64,000 bases of DNA from Aggregatibacter actinomycetemcomitans DSM 8324 (lineage in GTDB: Bacteria; Pseudomonadota; Gammaproteobacteria; Enterobacterales; Pasteurellaceae): assembly GCF_000372365.1 (NCBI RefSeq), contig NZ_AQUU01000003.1, positions 108,619-172,618 on the forward strand, in the 5' to 3' direction. This document shows, piece after piece, positions 9,833 to 19,783 of the stretch (positions are counted from its first letter, which is position 1; each line of letters starts with the position of its first letter). The position numbers and the translations under genes are program-made. The notes beneath the pieces are model-generated. The model ran no database searches. It was given only the letters and a program-made list of their open reading frames with translations, and was not told where the DNA came from.

Positions 9833-9901
9833 GTAGGGGTGGGTCCTGTGCCCGCCCATTATCCAAACGTAAATTCGGGCGGGCACAGGACCCGCCCCTA
9901 C
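9833..9901. repeat. Long palindromic MITE-like element
   Basis: A 25-bp arm at 9833-9857 (starting GTAGGGGTGGGTCC) is complementary, with one mismatch, to 9877-9901 (ending GGACCCGCCCCTAC), with a 19-nt centre. The arms are GC-rich, unlike neighbouring intergenic DNA. It lies between hyfI and hyfJ within an operon, has no T-run, and looks like a mobile intergenic palindrome rather than a normal terminator. Confidence 0.75.
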
Positions 9902-9922
9902 GGGAGAATATAAGCCAATAAC

Positions 9923-10699
9923 TTACCCCGAAAACGGCATACTAATGGCATGCAGACGGTTGACGATTTCGCTCAGGCGCGGATCCGCTTCCCGTTCCAG
10001 GTATTCCCCTAAACGCACACCGAACGGCACGCTGTCATCTTCCGACATCATCGCCATAAATTGATTGGCGATATTGCCACCCTGACGATAACCGGCAAGA
10101 CGACGAGCCTCCCGTTCTAAGCTGATACGCAAATCCAGCGGAATGCCCGGAAAACGCAATTTGGCGTCGGCATTCGGATCGGCTTTTTCCTGTTTGCCTT
10201 TCAGTTTTTGATCGAGCAACCCTAACGCCATGGCGAAGCCGTAAATGGTTGCCGCCGGGGTTGGCGGGCAGCCCGGGATATACACGTCAATCGGCACGAT
10301 TTGATCGCTACCGCCCCAGACGCAATAAAGATCATGGAAAATCCCGCCGCCACAACCGCAAGCGCCGTAAGAAATACAGATTTTCGGATCGGGCGCCGCT
10401 TGGTAGGCTCGCATTGCAGGGGTGCGCATAGCACGGGTCACCGTGCCGGTGAACAACAAAATATCCGCATGGCGGGGCGATGCCACCACTTTAATCCCGA
10501 AACGCTCCGCGTCGAAGGTCGGCGTGATGGTGCTGAAAATTTCGATTTCGCAACCGTTGCAACCGCCGCAGTCCACACGATAGACATACGCCGAACGTTG
10601 AATATTCTTCAACAGGGTTTGTTTCATTTTGGCGATATTTTCATCTATGCTGAATGGTGTTGAAATGCCATTGACCGGCATTGGAATTTGTGTGTTCAT
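9923..10699 (-). CDS. hyfI: [NiFe] hydrogenase-4 small subunit HyfI/HycG
   Basis: 258 residues, similar to E. coli HycG (255) and HyfI. It is the NuoB-like electron-transfer subunit next to the NiFe large subunit, carrying a proximal 4Fe-4S cluster; ligands are visible in [19 protein letters not shown] and IPGCPPTP. There is no Tat signal, consistent with the cytoplasmic orientation of group 4 hydrogenases. The start ATG overlaps the hyfH stop by 4 bp and has AGGAGG upstream. Confidence 0.94.
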   Translation of the reverse strand: MNTQIPMPVNGISTPFSIDENIAKMKQTLLKNIQRSAYVYRVDCGGCNGCEIEIFSTITPTFDAERFGIKVVASPRHADILLFTGTVTRAMRTPAMRAYQAAPDPKICISYGACGCGGGIFHDLYCVWGGSDQIVPIDVYIPGCPPTPAATIYGFAMALGLLDQKLKGKQEKADPNADAKLRFPGIPLDLRISLEREARRLAGYRQGGNIANQFMAMMSEDDSVPFGVRLGEYLEREADPRLSEIVNRLHAISMPFSG

Positions 10700-11343
10700 C
10701 GTCTTTCGCCTCCTGCTAAAACTCTTGAATTTTCCACCGCACTTTCTTCCCGTTGCTCGATCATTTGTTTGAAATTCAGGCGCACCGGTTCTTTGAAGTC
10801 GATGAGTTTCAGCCGCATATTGGATTCCATGTTTGCGGTTTTTTCCAAGCTACCTTGGCGTTTGCACACCGGGCAAGTATGCAACACTGCCAGTTTTTGT
10901 TTAACCAAATTCGGGTCATCCAAGGTTTGTTTGAATAAATCAATGGTGTAATTCAGCTCTTTATAGGAAATGAACGGTTGACCACATTCCTGACAGGCAA
11001 CGGTCGCAAAGGTGGTTTCCTGATAAAGATCCTGTTTGTTAGTCACCGATAATTCAAAATCCTGCGTTAAGCGAATGGCTTTGGTCGGGCATACTTCTTC
11101 ACAACGACCGCAGAAAATACAGCGCCCCAGGAATAAAGACCAAGTGCGGTCGCCGGTCACCGGATCGGTACGCATGGTGAGTGCGTTCGCCGGGCAAGCC
11201 ATGGTGCAGGCGGCGCATACGATACATTGATCGGAATTAAGTTCCGGTTTGCCTCTGAAATCATCATCCACTTCATAAGGTTTGAACGGGTATTTGGTGG
11301 TAACGTCACCGGCTTTAAATACGGTTTTAAGTAACTTAAACAT
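10696..11343 (-). CDS. hyfH: Hydrogenase-4 ferredoxin-like subunit HyfH/HycF
   Basis: 215 residues, about 35 longer than E. coli HycF/HyfH (~180). Two 4Fe-4S motifs, [12 protein letters not shown] and [12 protein letters not shown], make it the NuoI-like subunit that relays electrons to HyfI. The C-terminal half has two further CxxC pairs (CQECGQP and CPVCKRQ), which could bind a metal. RBS GGGAGGCG precedes the ATG. It is followed by hyfI with a 4-bp overlap, indicating coupled translation. Confidence 0.92.
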   Translation of the reverse strand: MFKLLKTVFKAGDVTTKYPFKPYEVDDDFRGKPELNSDQCIVCAACTMACPANALTMRTDPVTGDRTWSLFLGRCIFCGRCEEVCPTKAIRLTQDFELSVTNKQDLYQETTFATVACQECGQPFISYKELNYTIDLFKQTLDDPNLVKQKLAVLHTCPVCKRQGSLEKTANMESNMRLKLIDFKEPVRLNFKQMIEQREESAVENSRVLAGGERR

Positions 11344-11356
11344 GCTTCCGCCTCCC

Positions 11357-13087
11357 TTATTTCAATGGTGAGTTTTTACGTTCAATGCCGTAGCGTTCGA
11401 TTTCTTTGTAATCCACGGTTTTCGCTTTGCGCTTACGCACATCAACCACGGTGACGCGGTCGGTACAGGAATAGCAAGGATCGAGACTACCGATAATCAA
11501 CGGCGCGTCGGAAACCGTATTGCCGCGCAACATATAACGCAATGTCGGCCAGTTGGCATAGGTTGCCGCACGACAACGCCAACGGAACAATTTTTGGTTG
11601 TCGCCCAGCATTGACCAGTGAATATCCTCACCGCGCGGCGCTTCGGTAATGCCGAGAGCAAAGCGTCCCGGCGTGTAATTGAAGCCTTCTTTCAGGATTT
11701 CGCCGCTCGGCAAGTTATCCACCATGTAATCGATGATATTCATGGATTCAAACACTTCGTTGATCCGCACTTTCACGCGGGACAACACGTCGCCGTTCTG
11801 TTCGGTGAACAATTCAAAAGGCACATCGCCGTAGCCGGAGAACGGATGCACTTTGCGCACATCACGGGCAAAACCGGAACCGCGAATCATCGGGCCGACC
11901 GGGCTGAAATCACGGGCAATGTCTTTCGCCAAAATGCCCACGCCTACGGTGCGTTGTTCCATGTTCGGCGTGGAAAGCAGAATTTCCGATAAGGTTTTAA
12001 TTTCCGCACGCATTTCCGCAATCAGCTTGATACATTGTTCACGTTGGTGTTTCAGCATATCGCGACGCACCCCGCCGATGAGATTGATACCATAAGTTTT
12101 ACGGGCGCCGGTCAACACTTCCGCCAAGGTCATGGATTTCTCCCGCACACGGAAGAACTGCATAAAGCCTGTATCAAAACCGGTAAAGTGGCTGGAAAGC
12201 CCTAAATTCAACAAATGACTGTGCAACCGTTCCACTTCCAACAAAATCGCACGGATCCATTGCGCCCGTTTTGGAATTTGAATGCCTAACGCGCTTTCCA
12301 CGGAATTGGCGTAGGCGACGCTGTGGGTAAACCCGCAAATGCCGCACACACGGTCGGCGAGGAAATTCACTTGGTCGTAATCCATGCGGGTTTCCGCCAG
12401 TTTTTCCATGCCGCGATGCACATAGAACAAACGGTAATCGGCGTCGATAATGTCTTCGCCGTCCACAAACAAACGGAAATGTCCCGGTTCATCGGACGTA
12501 ATATGTAACGGACCGATCGGCACGATACGCGCTTCGCCTTTTTCATTAATAAATTCGTAAGTTTCCGTCGCCGTTGTCGGATCCGGGCGCAAGCGATAGT
12601 CCATAGAGTCTTTACGTAATGGGTAAAGATCGTCCGGCCAGTCGTCCGGCAACACCAAACGGCGTTGATCGGGCAACCCGACGGCTTTCAAACCGTACAT
12701 ATCGAACAATTCACGTTCGCCCCACACCGCCGCTTTCACTTTCGGCGTGACGGAAGGAAATTCTAAGGTAACGGGATCCACCAAGGCTTTAATGGTGATG
12801 AAGGTTTTCACTTCCCCTTCCATGGAAAGCACATAGTACACCGCATAATTGCCGTGAATCGTCCGTTCGTCATTACCAAACACCAACGGCAACCAACCTT
12901 CATGTTGATAGTAAAGGTACTCCACCACATCAGGCAGCATATTGGTTTTGATGGTGAGCGTCACCTGATTCGGCGTTGACCACTCCTCGTCCAAAATCGT
13001 ATTCGGAAATTTAGCATTGACTGCTTCAATATAATTTTTGCCAAGCATTTTGCCCGGATCGACGGATGTATTTTTCGTTAATTCCAT
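11357..13087 (-). CDS. hyfG: [NiFe] hydrogenase-4 large subunit HyfG/HycE
   Basis: 576 residues, like E. coli HycE (569). The N-terminal ~170 residues are NuoC-like (VWGERELFDMYG) and the rest is the NuoD-like catalytic part. The nickel-binding cysteines are in RVCGICGFTHS and DPCYSCTDR. The last 32 residues after R544 form the extension that HycI removes; cleavage would fall at Arg-Val rather than the Arg-Met of E. coli HycE. The protein makes H2 from electrons delivered by FdhF through HyfA, HyfH and HyfI. RBS AGAGGGGG precedes the ATG. Confidence 0.95.
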   Translation of the reverse strand: MELTKNTSVDPGKMLGKNYIEAVNAKFPNTILDEEWSTPNQVTLTIKTNMLPDVVEYLYYQHEGWLPLVFGNDERTIHGNYAVYYVLSMEGEVKTFITIKALVDPVTLEFPSVTPKVKAAVWGERELFDMYGLKAVGLPDQRRLVLPDDWPDDLYPLRKDSMDYRLRPDPTTATETYEFINEKGEARIVPIGPLHITSDEPGHFRLFVDGEDIIDADYRLFYVHRGMEKLAETRMDYDQVNFLADRVCGICGFTHSVAYANSVESALGIQIPKRAQWIRAILLEVERLHSHLLNLGLSSHFTGFDTGFMQFFRVREKSMTLAEVLTGARKTYGINLIGGVRRDMLKHQREQCIKLIAEMRAEIKTLSEILLSTPNMEQRTVGVGILAKDIARDFSPVGPMIRGSGFARDVRKVHPFSGYGDVPFELFTEQNGDVLSRVKVRINEVFESMNIIDYMVDNLPSGEILKEGFNYTPGRFALGITEAPRGEDIHWSMLGDNQKLFRWRCRAATYANWPTLRYMLRGNTVSDAPLIIGSLDPCYSCTDRVTVVDVRKRKAKTVDYKEIERYGIERKNSPLK

Positions 13088-13106
13088 TTTTTCCCCCTCT
13101 TGTCGA

Positions 13107-14645
13107 TCATTTCGCTAAACTTTGCCAAGGTAAAACTAACATATCGCCAAAGGATACTTGTTCGGATCCGAGTACGATTCCGACCGCACTTTTTAATAAC
13201 TGTAAGATGGGTTCGGCAATATGAATGCCCATTACAAACATTAATAACAAGAGAACCGCCATTGCCACTAATGAGATTTTATTAATGTCTCCCGTTTCAA
13301 TATTATCCGGTTGTTTTCCTAAAACGGTTTTCATAATCATTAACGCTAATCCTGCCAACACAATGGTGAGCAAGATTAAGCAGAAAATAACCAACCAGGT
13401 TTTTCCCGCATAAATACCTGCAACCGCAATACTAAATTCACTGACGAATACGTTAAACGGCGGTAATCCGCCCAATGCCAATGCACCGCCGGCAAAAAGC
13501 ACCGCACTTACCGGTGCGACCCGCCATAAGCCGCGGACTTGGTTCATATCACGGGTTTTGTATTTCAATAAAATGTTACCGGAAGCACAGAATAACAAGG
13601 TTTTTGCCAAGCTGTGGTTAATGGTGTGCAGCAGTCCCGCAAACACGCCGATAGGTCCACCCAAACCGAAAGCAAAGCTGATTAGCCCCATGTTTTCGAT
13701 ACTGGAGTACGCCAGTAACCGTTTGATGTCGAATTGCACGATGATAAATAACGCGGCAACCAAAACGGAAAGTAATCCGAATACCAACAACAAGGTTTGC
13801 GGATAGGAGGAACCGACGGCTTTTGAAACCAAAATGTAGTAACGCAACACCACCAACATGGCACAATTCAATAACACGGCGGATAAAATCGCACTTACCG
13901 GGCTTGGGGCTTCACTGTGCGCGTCGGATAACCAAGTATGCATCGGAAACAGACCGCACTTGGTGCCGAAACCGATGAGAATGAACACAAAAGCGATATA
14001 CATGAGCATCGGATTTAACCCGGCAGCTTGTTGATTCAGCGCAGACCAGAAAATCGCTTGGCTTGGATCCGCCAACAGATTATTTCCGTTCGCAAAGGTT
14101 AAGATCGTGCCGTATAAGCCGAACGCCACCCCTACGGAACAAATGATGATGTATTTCCATGCCGCTTCAAGAGAGGTTTTTTGTTTATAGGTTCCCACCA
14201 AAAATGCGGAACTCAAGGTTGTCGCTTCAATGGCGACCCACATAAGAATCACATTATTGGTAATCACGGAAATAATCATAGTGAAAAAGAATAAGTGCAA
14301 AAATCCGTGATAATTGTAGAAATCCTTAAGGCTCAGATGTCCCTCTTGTAATTCGGTGCCGATATAACCGATGGAATAAACACCGGCTAAGGTACCGACA
14401 ACCGCAATTAATCCTAAGAAAATGGCGGAAAGACTGTCGATATAGACCCAATTATTTAATGCGCTGATGTCACCTTGAGTAAGTACACCGTTAATGATTT
14501 GTAAGGCGAATCCCACCATCAAGATTAAGCCTGTTACATGAAGTGCGGTGCAAATTGTCCGATTTTTTGTCGAGCGACAGGCAAAGCATGCCAAAGCCAC
14601 GGCTAAAGGTGCGGTCAATAACGCGATTATCCATTGTTCATACAT
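13107..14645 (-). CDS. hyfF: Hydrogenase-4 membrane subunit HyfF (antiporter-like)
   Basis: 512 residues of repeated hydrophobic segments, similar in length to E. coli HyfF (526). It belongs to the NuoL/M/N proton-translocating family: GFGTKCGLFPMHTWLSDAHSE (partial: KCGLFPMHTWL), HSEAPSPVSAILS and the KTLLFCASGN segment are characteristic. E. coli Hyf differs from hydrogenase-3 by having extra subunits such as this one, which may let the complex conserve energy as an ion gradient. hyfG lies 19 bp downstream and hyfE 4 bp upstream. Confidence 0.9.
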   Translation of the reverse strand: MYEQWIIALLTAPLAVALACFACRSTKNRTICTALHVTGLILMVGFALQIINGVLTQGDISALNNWVYIDSLSAIFLGLIAVVGTLAGVYSIGYIGTELQEGHLSLKDFYNYHGFLHLFFFTMIISVITNNVILMWVAIEATTLSSAFLVGTYKQKTSLEAAWKYIIICSVGVAFGLYGTILTFANGNNLLADPSQAIFWSALNQQAAGLNPMLMYIAFVFILIGFGTKCGLFPMHTWLSDAHSEAPSPVSAILSAVLLNCAMLVVLRYYILVSKAVGSSYPQTLLLVFGLLSVLVAALFIIVQFDIKRLLAYSSIENMGLISFAFGLGGPIGVFAGLLHTINHSLAKTLLFCASGNILLKYKTRDMNQVRGLWRVAPVSAVLFAGGALALGGLPPFNVFVSEFSIAVAGIYAGKTWLVIFCLILLTIVLAGLALMIMKTVLGKQPDNIETGDINKISLVAMAVLLLLMFVMGIHIAEPILQLLKSAVGIVLGSEQVSFGDMLVLPWQSLAK

Positions 14646-14649
14646 AGCG

Positions 14650-15288
14650 TTACCCCTTCAAACTCATAAGTTGTTTTGCATCTAATGAATGGAACGTGCG
14701 GTAAATTTTATTGACTAGCACCACCATTATGATGACCGCAAATATCGCATCGGTGGCAATTCCGATTTCCACTAATTCCGGTGCTTTATTCGCTAATAAG
14801 GCTAAGGTGAGATGAGAACCGTTTTCCATCAAACAATAACCGAACACTTGTTTTACGATATTACGTTGGCTGACGATACAAACCAAACCGAGCAAGAAGT
14901 GACTTAAGGACACGGAAAGCGCCGGTTTGAGATGTTCTACCAACGGTAAATCGATCGGGATGACAACAAAGTAGCACAATGAAACAATCACTGCTGTGAT
15001 CGGGATCAACCAAGCGATATTCATTCCGCCGGGCGTTTGACTTTCGTCAATATTCCGCATGGCGTAAATCAAAATCGCCGGCACCAAAATCACTTTGGTG
15101 ATAAACGCGCTGATTGACCACATATAAAGTTCGTGCGCCTGCATTTCATAGGCAAGATACACAAACAACAACACTAATACGAAAGATTGCAAGCTATAAA
15201 ACAATGCCGATTTTTTGGCGGTTCGTACCATAATTACGCAGAGGGAGGTAATAATGAGTAAACTTGCAAGGGCATTTATCATTAACAT
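14650..15288 (-). CDS. hyfE: Hydrogenase-4 membrane subunit HyfE
   Basis: 212 residues (E. coli HyfE 216), almost entirely hydrophobic, with about six to seven predicted membrane segments. The C-terminal half is NuoK-like (GYCLMENGSHLTLALLA, with the membrane-embedded Glu expected for ion translocation). It belongs to the membrane arm of the formate hydrogenlyase complex. AAGGAGG lies 5 bp before the ATG at 15288; 4 bp separate it from hyfF. Confidence 0.88.
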   Translation of the reverse strand: MLMINALASLLIITSLCVIMVRTAKKSALFYSLQSFVLVLLFVYLAYEMQAHELYMWSISAFITKVILVPAILIYAMRNIDESQTPGGMNIAWLIPITAVIVSLCYFVVIPIDLPLVEHLKPALSVSLSHFLLGLVCIVSQRNIVKQVFGYCLMENGSHLTLALLANKAPELVEIGIATDAIFAVIIMVVLVNKIYRTFHSLDAKQLMSLKG

Positions 15289-15298
15289 AGATTCCTCC

Positions 15299-16744
15299 TT
15301 AACCTGCCAAACCCAGCCAATAGGCGGCGATAAAACCGGAACAAACGGACATCACCATCAACACCACCAACACGACACTTATAGAAAGCGTAATCGGTTG
15401 TGCTTTGGCAACGGCTTCTGACGGTTGTCCGATAACGCATTGTCCGAATTTATACAACAACCAAACGAAGGTTGCGGTGGATTCGATCAAGGCGATAACC
15501 ATCAATGTCGTGATCCAGCTATATTCATTACCTAACTCAAACCCGGCGGCAAATAACGGGAATTTACTGAAAAATCCGTTAAACGGCGGCACCCCGGCAA
15601 TTGCCAAGGCGGCAACGCCAAATCCCGCACCGACGACCGGCATGGTACGCATGATCCCTTGTAATAACGGCATTGAACGGGTTCCGGTGGCATAACTTAA
15701 GGAACCGGCGACCAAGAAAAACAAGCTTTTTGCAAAGGCATGGTTGAAAATATAGGCAATGGCGGCGACGAAGGCTAATTTAGAACCTAGCGCGGCAAGA
15801 GAAATACCGATAAAAATGTAAGACAACTGGGTGATGGTGGAATACGCCAGCAAGCGTTTTAAATCCGTTTGCGGCAAGTACATCAGGAAGCCGTAAATTA
15901 AGGTAATCATCGCCATGATGATGCCCACTTCGCCCACAATAGACGGAATTTCACCGGCAGACATGACTGCACGGGCGAAAATATACACACCCACTTTCAC
16001 CATAGACGCTGCGTGCAAATAGGCACTCACTGGTGTCGGTGCTTCCATGGCGTTCGGCAACCAAATTTGCATCGGCAGTTGCGCAGATTTACCCCAAGCG
16101 GCGAACATCACACCGAATAACACGATGGTTTTCGCACTCGGATCCAACTGTTCCAACGCCGTAATGGAGAAGGTACCGGATTTGCTAAATAAATAGGCCG
16201 CCGCAATGTATAAGCCGATAGCACCCACATGGGTGATAATCAAGGCTTTCATTGCCACCGCCATGGCTTTCGGGCTTTGATAATAGCTAATTAACGCCCA
16301 AGAACAGCCACCGGTGATTTCAAAGAACAATAATTGTCCCGCCAAGGTGGAGGATAACACCAAGCCCGCCATGGCGCCAATAAAGATGAGCAGGAAGGCG
16401 TAAAAACGCGGTAAGCCGTTGTGCGGATGTTCGCGGTTTTTATCGGTTAAATAGCCGCAGGAATATAAGCAAATCAAGAAACCGAGGCTGACCACGGCAA
16501 AGCCGATTAAGGTGCTGACCGCATCCAGTGTCACACCGAAGATCACGGTTTGATCAAATGCCACCAACTCGTAAGTCACGCTTTGATGACTGCTTAAATA
16601 CCACTGCCCCGCCAAGACGCTGATACAGGCGGTGGTTAAGGCGGAGAAGATTGTGGCTAATTTGGCAAAATGCGTTTTATTTAAGCCCACAATAAAAGCG
16701 CCCACAAACGGCAAAATGATTGTAATCAGAGCTAAACGTTCCAT
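15299..16744 (-). CDS. hyfD: Hydrogenase-4 membrane subunit HyfD
   Basis: 481 residues (E. coli HyfD 479), the second of three NuoL/M/N-like subunits encoded here. KSAQLPMQIWLPNAMEAPTPV is the conserved antiporter signature (given here as its key run KSAQLPMQIWLP) and KRLLAYSTITQLSYI carries the conserved Lys region. The gene sits between hyfC and hyfE with 10-12-bp gaps and good Shine-Dalgarno sequences (AAGGAGG). It is absent from hydrogenase-3 (hyc) operons, which supports the hyf designation of this cluster. Confidence 0.9.
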   Translation of the reverse strand: MERLALITIILPFVGAFIVGLNKTHFAKLATIFSALTTACISVLAGQWYLSSHQSVTYELVAFDQTVIFGVTLDAVSTLIGFAVVSLGFLICLYSCGYLTDKNREHPHNGLPRFYAFLLIFIGAMAGLVLSSTLAGQLLFFEITGGCSWALISYYQSPKAMAVAMKALIITHVGAIGLYIAAAYLFSKSGTFSITALEQLDPSAKTIVLFGVMFAAWGKSAQLPMQIWLPNAMEAPTPVSAYLHAASMVKVGVYIFARAVMSAGEIPSIVGEVGIIMAMITLIYGFLMYLPQTDLKRLLAYSTITQLSYIFIGISLAALGSKLAFVAAIAYIFNHAFAKSLFFLVAGSLSYATGTRSMPLLQGIMRTMPVVGAGFGVAALAIAGVPPFNGFFSKFPLFAAGFELGNEYSWITTLMVIALIESTATFVWLLYKFGQCVIGQPSEAVAKAQPITLSISVVLVVLMVMSVCSGFIAAYWLGLAG

Positions 16745-16756
16745 ATTTTTTCCTCC

Positions 16757-17719
16757 TTACAATCCTGTGAAGTAAAACACAAACGCCAACACAGAAATGC
16801 CGAAGCCGACAACGGTTAAACGTCCTGTTAACATGAAGCGGGTACGGGAAAGCGTGTTTTCAAACACACAAGCTAACACGAACACCACCAACAATTTCAC
16901 GAAGAAGAAAACGGCGCCGAAAACGACCGCACTTATACTGAAATCCTGAGCCGCGCCGAATGGCAATAACACGCTCACAAAGATGGCGGCAACCACCATG
17001 GATTTTAAGCTCAAGCCGATTTTCAATAAGGCAAGGGACGGACCGGAATATTCGGTCAACGGACCTTCTTGTAATTCCTGTTCCGCTTCCGCTAAGTCGA
17101 ATGGGATTTTACCCATTTCAATAAACACGGCGAAGAACGCGGCAACCAAGGCAACGACGGTGGCTATCGGGTATTGCCAGCTTTGATCCGCCAGTTGTGT
17201 GCCGATCACGGCAAAATTGGTGGAACCGGCGATTAACGCGATCACCAAAAACACCAACATTAAAATCGGTTCAACCAACACGCCTAAAGTCACTTCACGG
17301 CTTGCGCCCAAACTTGAGAAGGTGCTATTGGAATCCAACCCGGCGATGGAGAAGAAGAAACGGAACAACGCGAATAAATAAATCACGGTGATTAAATCGC
17401 TGCCTGCCCCGAAAGGCGAAACGCGGGTAAACAGCGGCAAACTCATCGCCACCACCATTACGGTGCTGATCAGCACATAAGGCATGATACGGGACACCGC
17501 ACCGGCATTATCCGGCCAAATATTTTGCCGTTTCATTAATTTCGCAATGTCGCGATAATCCTGTAACACGCCCGGACCGCGACGGGATTGAATCCGTGCG
17601 CGGATCATACGTGAAATACCGGAGAATAACGGGGCAAGGGCAAGCAAAATCAAGGCTTGCACGATGGCTAATACAAACATTCCGGCGGATGTTGCAATTT
17701 CTGAAGGTAAAGTAATCAT
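16757..17719 (-). CDS. hyfC: Hydrogenase-4 membrane subunit HyfC (NuoH-like)
   Basis: 320 residues from the ATG at 17719, which has TAGGAGG six bases upstream; a TTG six bases earlier opens the same frame but fits the ribosome binding site less well. HyfC is related to NuoH and links the membrane arm to the soluble hydrogenase module. SRRGPGVLQDYRDIAKL near the N-terminus and EMGKIPFDLAEAEQELQEGP (conserved acidic residues for ion transfer) are clear family marks. It starts just after hyfB. Confidence 0.92.
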   Translation of the reverse strand: MITLPSEIATSAGMFVLAIVQALILLALAPLFSGISRMIRARIQSRRGPGVLQDYRDIAKLMKRQNIWPDNAGAVSRIMPYVLISTVMVVAMSLPLFTRVSPFGAGSDLITVIYLFALFRFFFSIAGLDSNSTFSSLGASREVTLGVLVEPILMLVFLVIALIAGSTNFAVIGTQLADQSWQYPIATVVALVAAFFAVFIEMGKIPFDLAEAEQELQEGPLTEYSGPSLALLKIGLSLKSMVVAAIFVSVLLPFGAAQDFSISAVVFGAVFFFVKLLVVFVLACVFENTLSRTRFMLTGRLTVVGFGISVLAFVFYFTGL

Positions 17720-17729
17720 CACCAACCTC

Positions 17730-19751
17730 CTACATCAACGCAATGGAAAGCAGTAACGCCGCCAAGGCAATGACGAAATACACGCAATACACGCGGAAGT
17801 CGCCTTGTTGCAGCCATTGAATTTTGGTCCCCAGCCAAGGGATGAAATGCGCAATCGGCATGGTGACTTTTTCTTCCCAGAACGGTTCGGTTTTGGTTGC
17901 GCCTTTGATTAACGCCTGAACGCCTTTGTTGCCTAACGGCGCAGGATCCAACACTTCACGCAAGGTATAAAGCGGTTTGAAGATAGTGCGCAACGGACGG
18001 GTAAAACTGCCGGCAGATGCCGCCATATCCGCTTCATAGGCATAACCGCAAGCCCACGGATTGCCTTTGGCACGATCCGATAATCGTTGATTTTTGGTAA
18101 AAGCGTAATAGGTAAACGGCAGGAAGAAGAACGCCAACAGCATGATGGTCACCATCGGGGTAGAAAGCGCCGTATTCGGTTCGGCTTGCGCAACCACAAT
18201 GCCGTTGTGTGCCAAGGTCATGGTTTCGGTATTGGCAAGTGCGGTGGAAATTTTCGCAATGATTGGAGTAACCACGGAAGCGCCCACGCCCAACAACACG
18301 CAACATAACGCCAAAATCGCCATGGCAATCACCATCGGTTTCGGCACTTCCCGTGCATTCGCCGCTTTTTCGCTACGCGGCGCGCCGCCGAAGCTGATAC
18401 CGTACACTTTCACGAAACAGAGCGCGGCAAGCGCACCGGTTAAGGCAAGCATGATAATGGCAATCGGACCGGCAAGTTTTAACACGAAATCATCGCTTTG
18501 GCTTAAGCTGAACAAGGATTGATAAGTAAACCATTCACTGACGAAACCGTTAAACGGTGGCAATGCGGAAATCGCCATGGTACCGATTAAGAAACAAAAG
18601 GCGGTATATGGCATTAATTTACCTAAACCGCCCATTAAATCCATGTCTTTGGTATGTAACCGATACATCATGGAGCCGGCACCTAAGAACAATAAGCCTT
18701 TAAATACCGCATGGTTCAATAAGTGATACAAACCGCCGAGTAAGCCCACAGTGGCAAGCACCGGATGGTGTGTGGCGATACCGATCATGCCAACACCCAC
18801 GCCCATCATGATGATGCCGATATTTTCGACGGTGTGGTATGCCAATAATTTTTTAATATCATGTTCGGCAAGGGCGTAAAGTACGCCAAGCACCGAAGAC
18901 ACCGCACCGAAGCCTAACACAATCACGCCGTACCACATATTGGTGGCACCTAACAGATCGATCCCCACTTTCACGATCCCGAAAATACCGATTTTCACCA
19001 TCACGCCGGACATTAAGGCGGACGCATGAGAAGGTGCCGCCGGGTGGGCTTTCGGTAACCAGCTGTGTAACGGAATCATCCCCGCTTTCGCACCGAAACC
19101 GAGGAGCGCCAAAATAAACACGGTAAACGCAAGAGGTTCGGAAAGAGTGGTTTGACGGAAATCGCCGAATTCAAAACTGCCTGCATAGCAGTAGAAAATG
19201 AAGAAGGCGATCATAATTAATACGGAACCGGCATGAGCAATGAAGAAATACAATAAACCGGCATTCACCGCGTTGTCGTCTTGTTCCGTCAACACAAGGA
19301 AATAAGACGCCAACGACATCATTTCAAAAAAGACCAGGAAGTAGAACGCATTATCGCAGGTCACCAAGGCAACCATTGAGGCGATAAACAAATTCATAAA
19401 GAAACCCATCGAACCTGCGCCTTTGCCTTTATACTCTTTGACATAAGAGAAAGAGTAGAGTGCGCTCACCACAACCAACAAAGAAATCACACACACCATA
19501 AACGCCGCCAATCCGTCAATGCGGATTGAAAAATTGGCAAATTCAAACGGGGTTTGGAAAACATCAACGACAGGGTCGCTGCTGATAAGAACGGGGATGC
19601 AGGCAACAATGCCTAAAGCTCCACCAAGTACACCGGTCACGCCGGATATATTGATTGAAAGTTGTTCATTCCGACTCAAAATTAGCGAAATAAACGCACC
19701 GACGACATAAATCAACAGGGTCGTGATGAGTAAACTGATTGAATAACTCAT
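17730..19751 (-). CDS. hyfB: Hydrogenase-4 membrane subunit HyfB (NuoL-like)
   Basis: 673 residues, the same as E. coli HyfB (672). It is the largest antiporter-like membrane subunit; KAGMIPLHSWLPKAHPAAPS is the conserved half-channel signature (core: PLHSWLPKAHP), followed by KKLLAYHTVENIGI. The C-terminal ~150 residues, including the PWACGYAYEAD segment, anchor the subunit as in other Hyf/Hyc systems. It follows hyfA by 32 bp. A Hin uptake signal lies within it at 18237-18245, suggesting the operon is long resident. Confidence 0.92.
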   Translation of the reverse strand: MSYSISLLITTLLIYVVGAFISLILSRNEQLSINISGVTGVLGGALGIVACIPVLISSDPVVDVFQTPFEFANFSIRIDGLAAFMVCVISLLVVVSALYSFSYVKEYKGKGAGSMGFFMNLFIASMVALVTCDNAFYFLVFFEMMSLASYFLVLTEQDDNAVNAGLLYFFIAHAGSVLIMIAFFIFYCYAGSFEFGDFRQTTLSEPLAFTVFILALLGFGAKAGMIPLHSWLPKAHPAAPSHASALMSGVMVKIGIFGIVKVGIDLLGATNMWYGVIVLGFGAVSSVLGVLYALAEHDIKKLLAYHTVENIGIIMMGVGVGMIGIATHHPVLATVGLLGGLYHLLNHAVFKGLLFLGAGSMMYRLHTKDMDLMGGLGKLMPYTAFCFLIGTMAISALPPFNGFVSEWFTYQSLFSLSQSDDFVLKLAGPIAIIMLALTGALAALCFVKVYGISFGGAPRSEKAANAREVPKPMVIAMAILALCCVLLGVGASVVTPIIAKISTALANTETMTLAHNGIVVAQAEPNTALSTPMVTIMLLAFFFLPFTYYAFTKNQRLSDRAKGNPWACGYAYEADMAASAGSFTRPLRTIFKPLYTLREVLDPAPLGNKGVQALIKGATKTEPFWEEKVTMPIAHFIPWLGTKIQWLQQGDFRVYCVYFVIALAALLLSIALM

Positions 19752-19783
19752 AATTTCACTCCATTGATTAACGAGTAAAAAAA

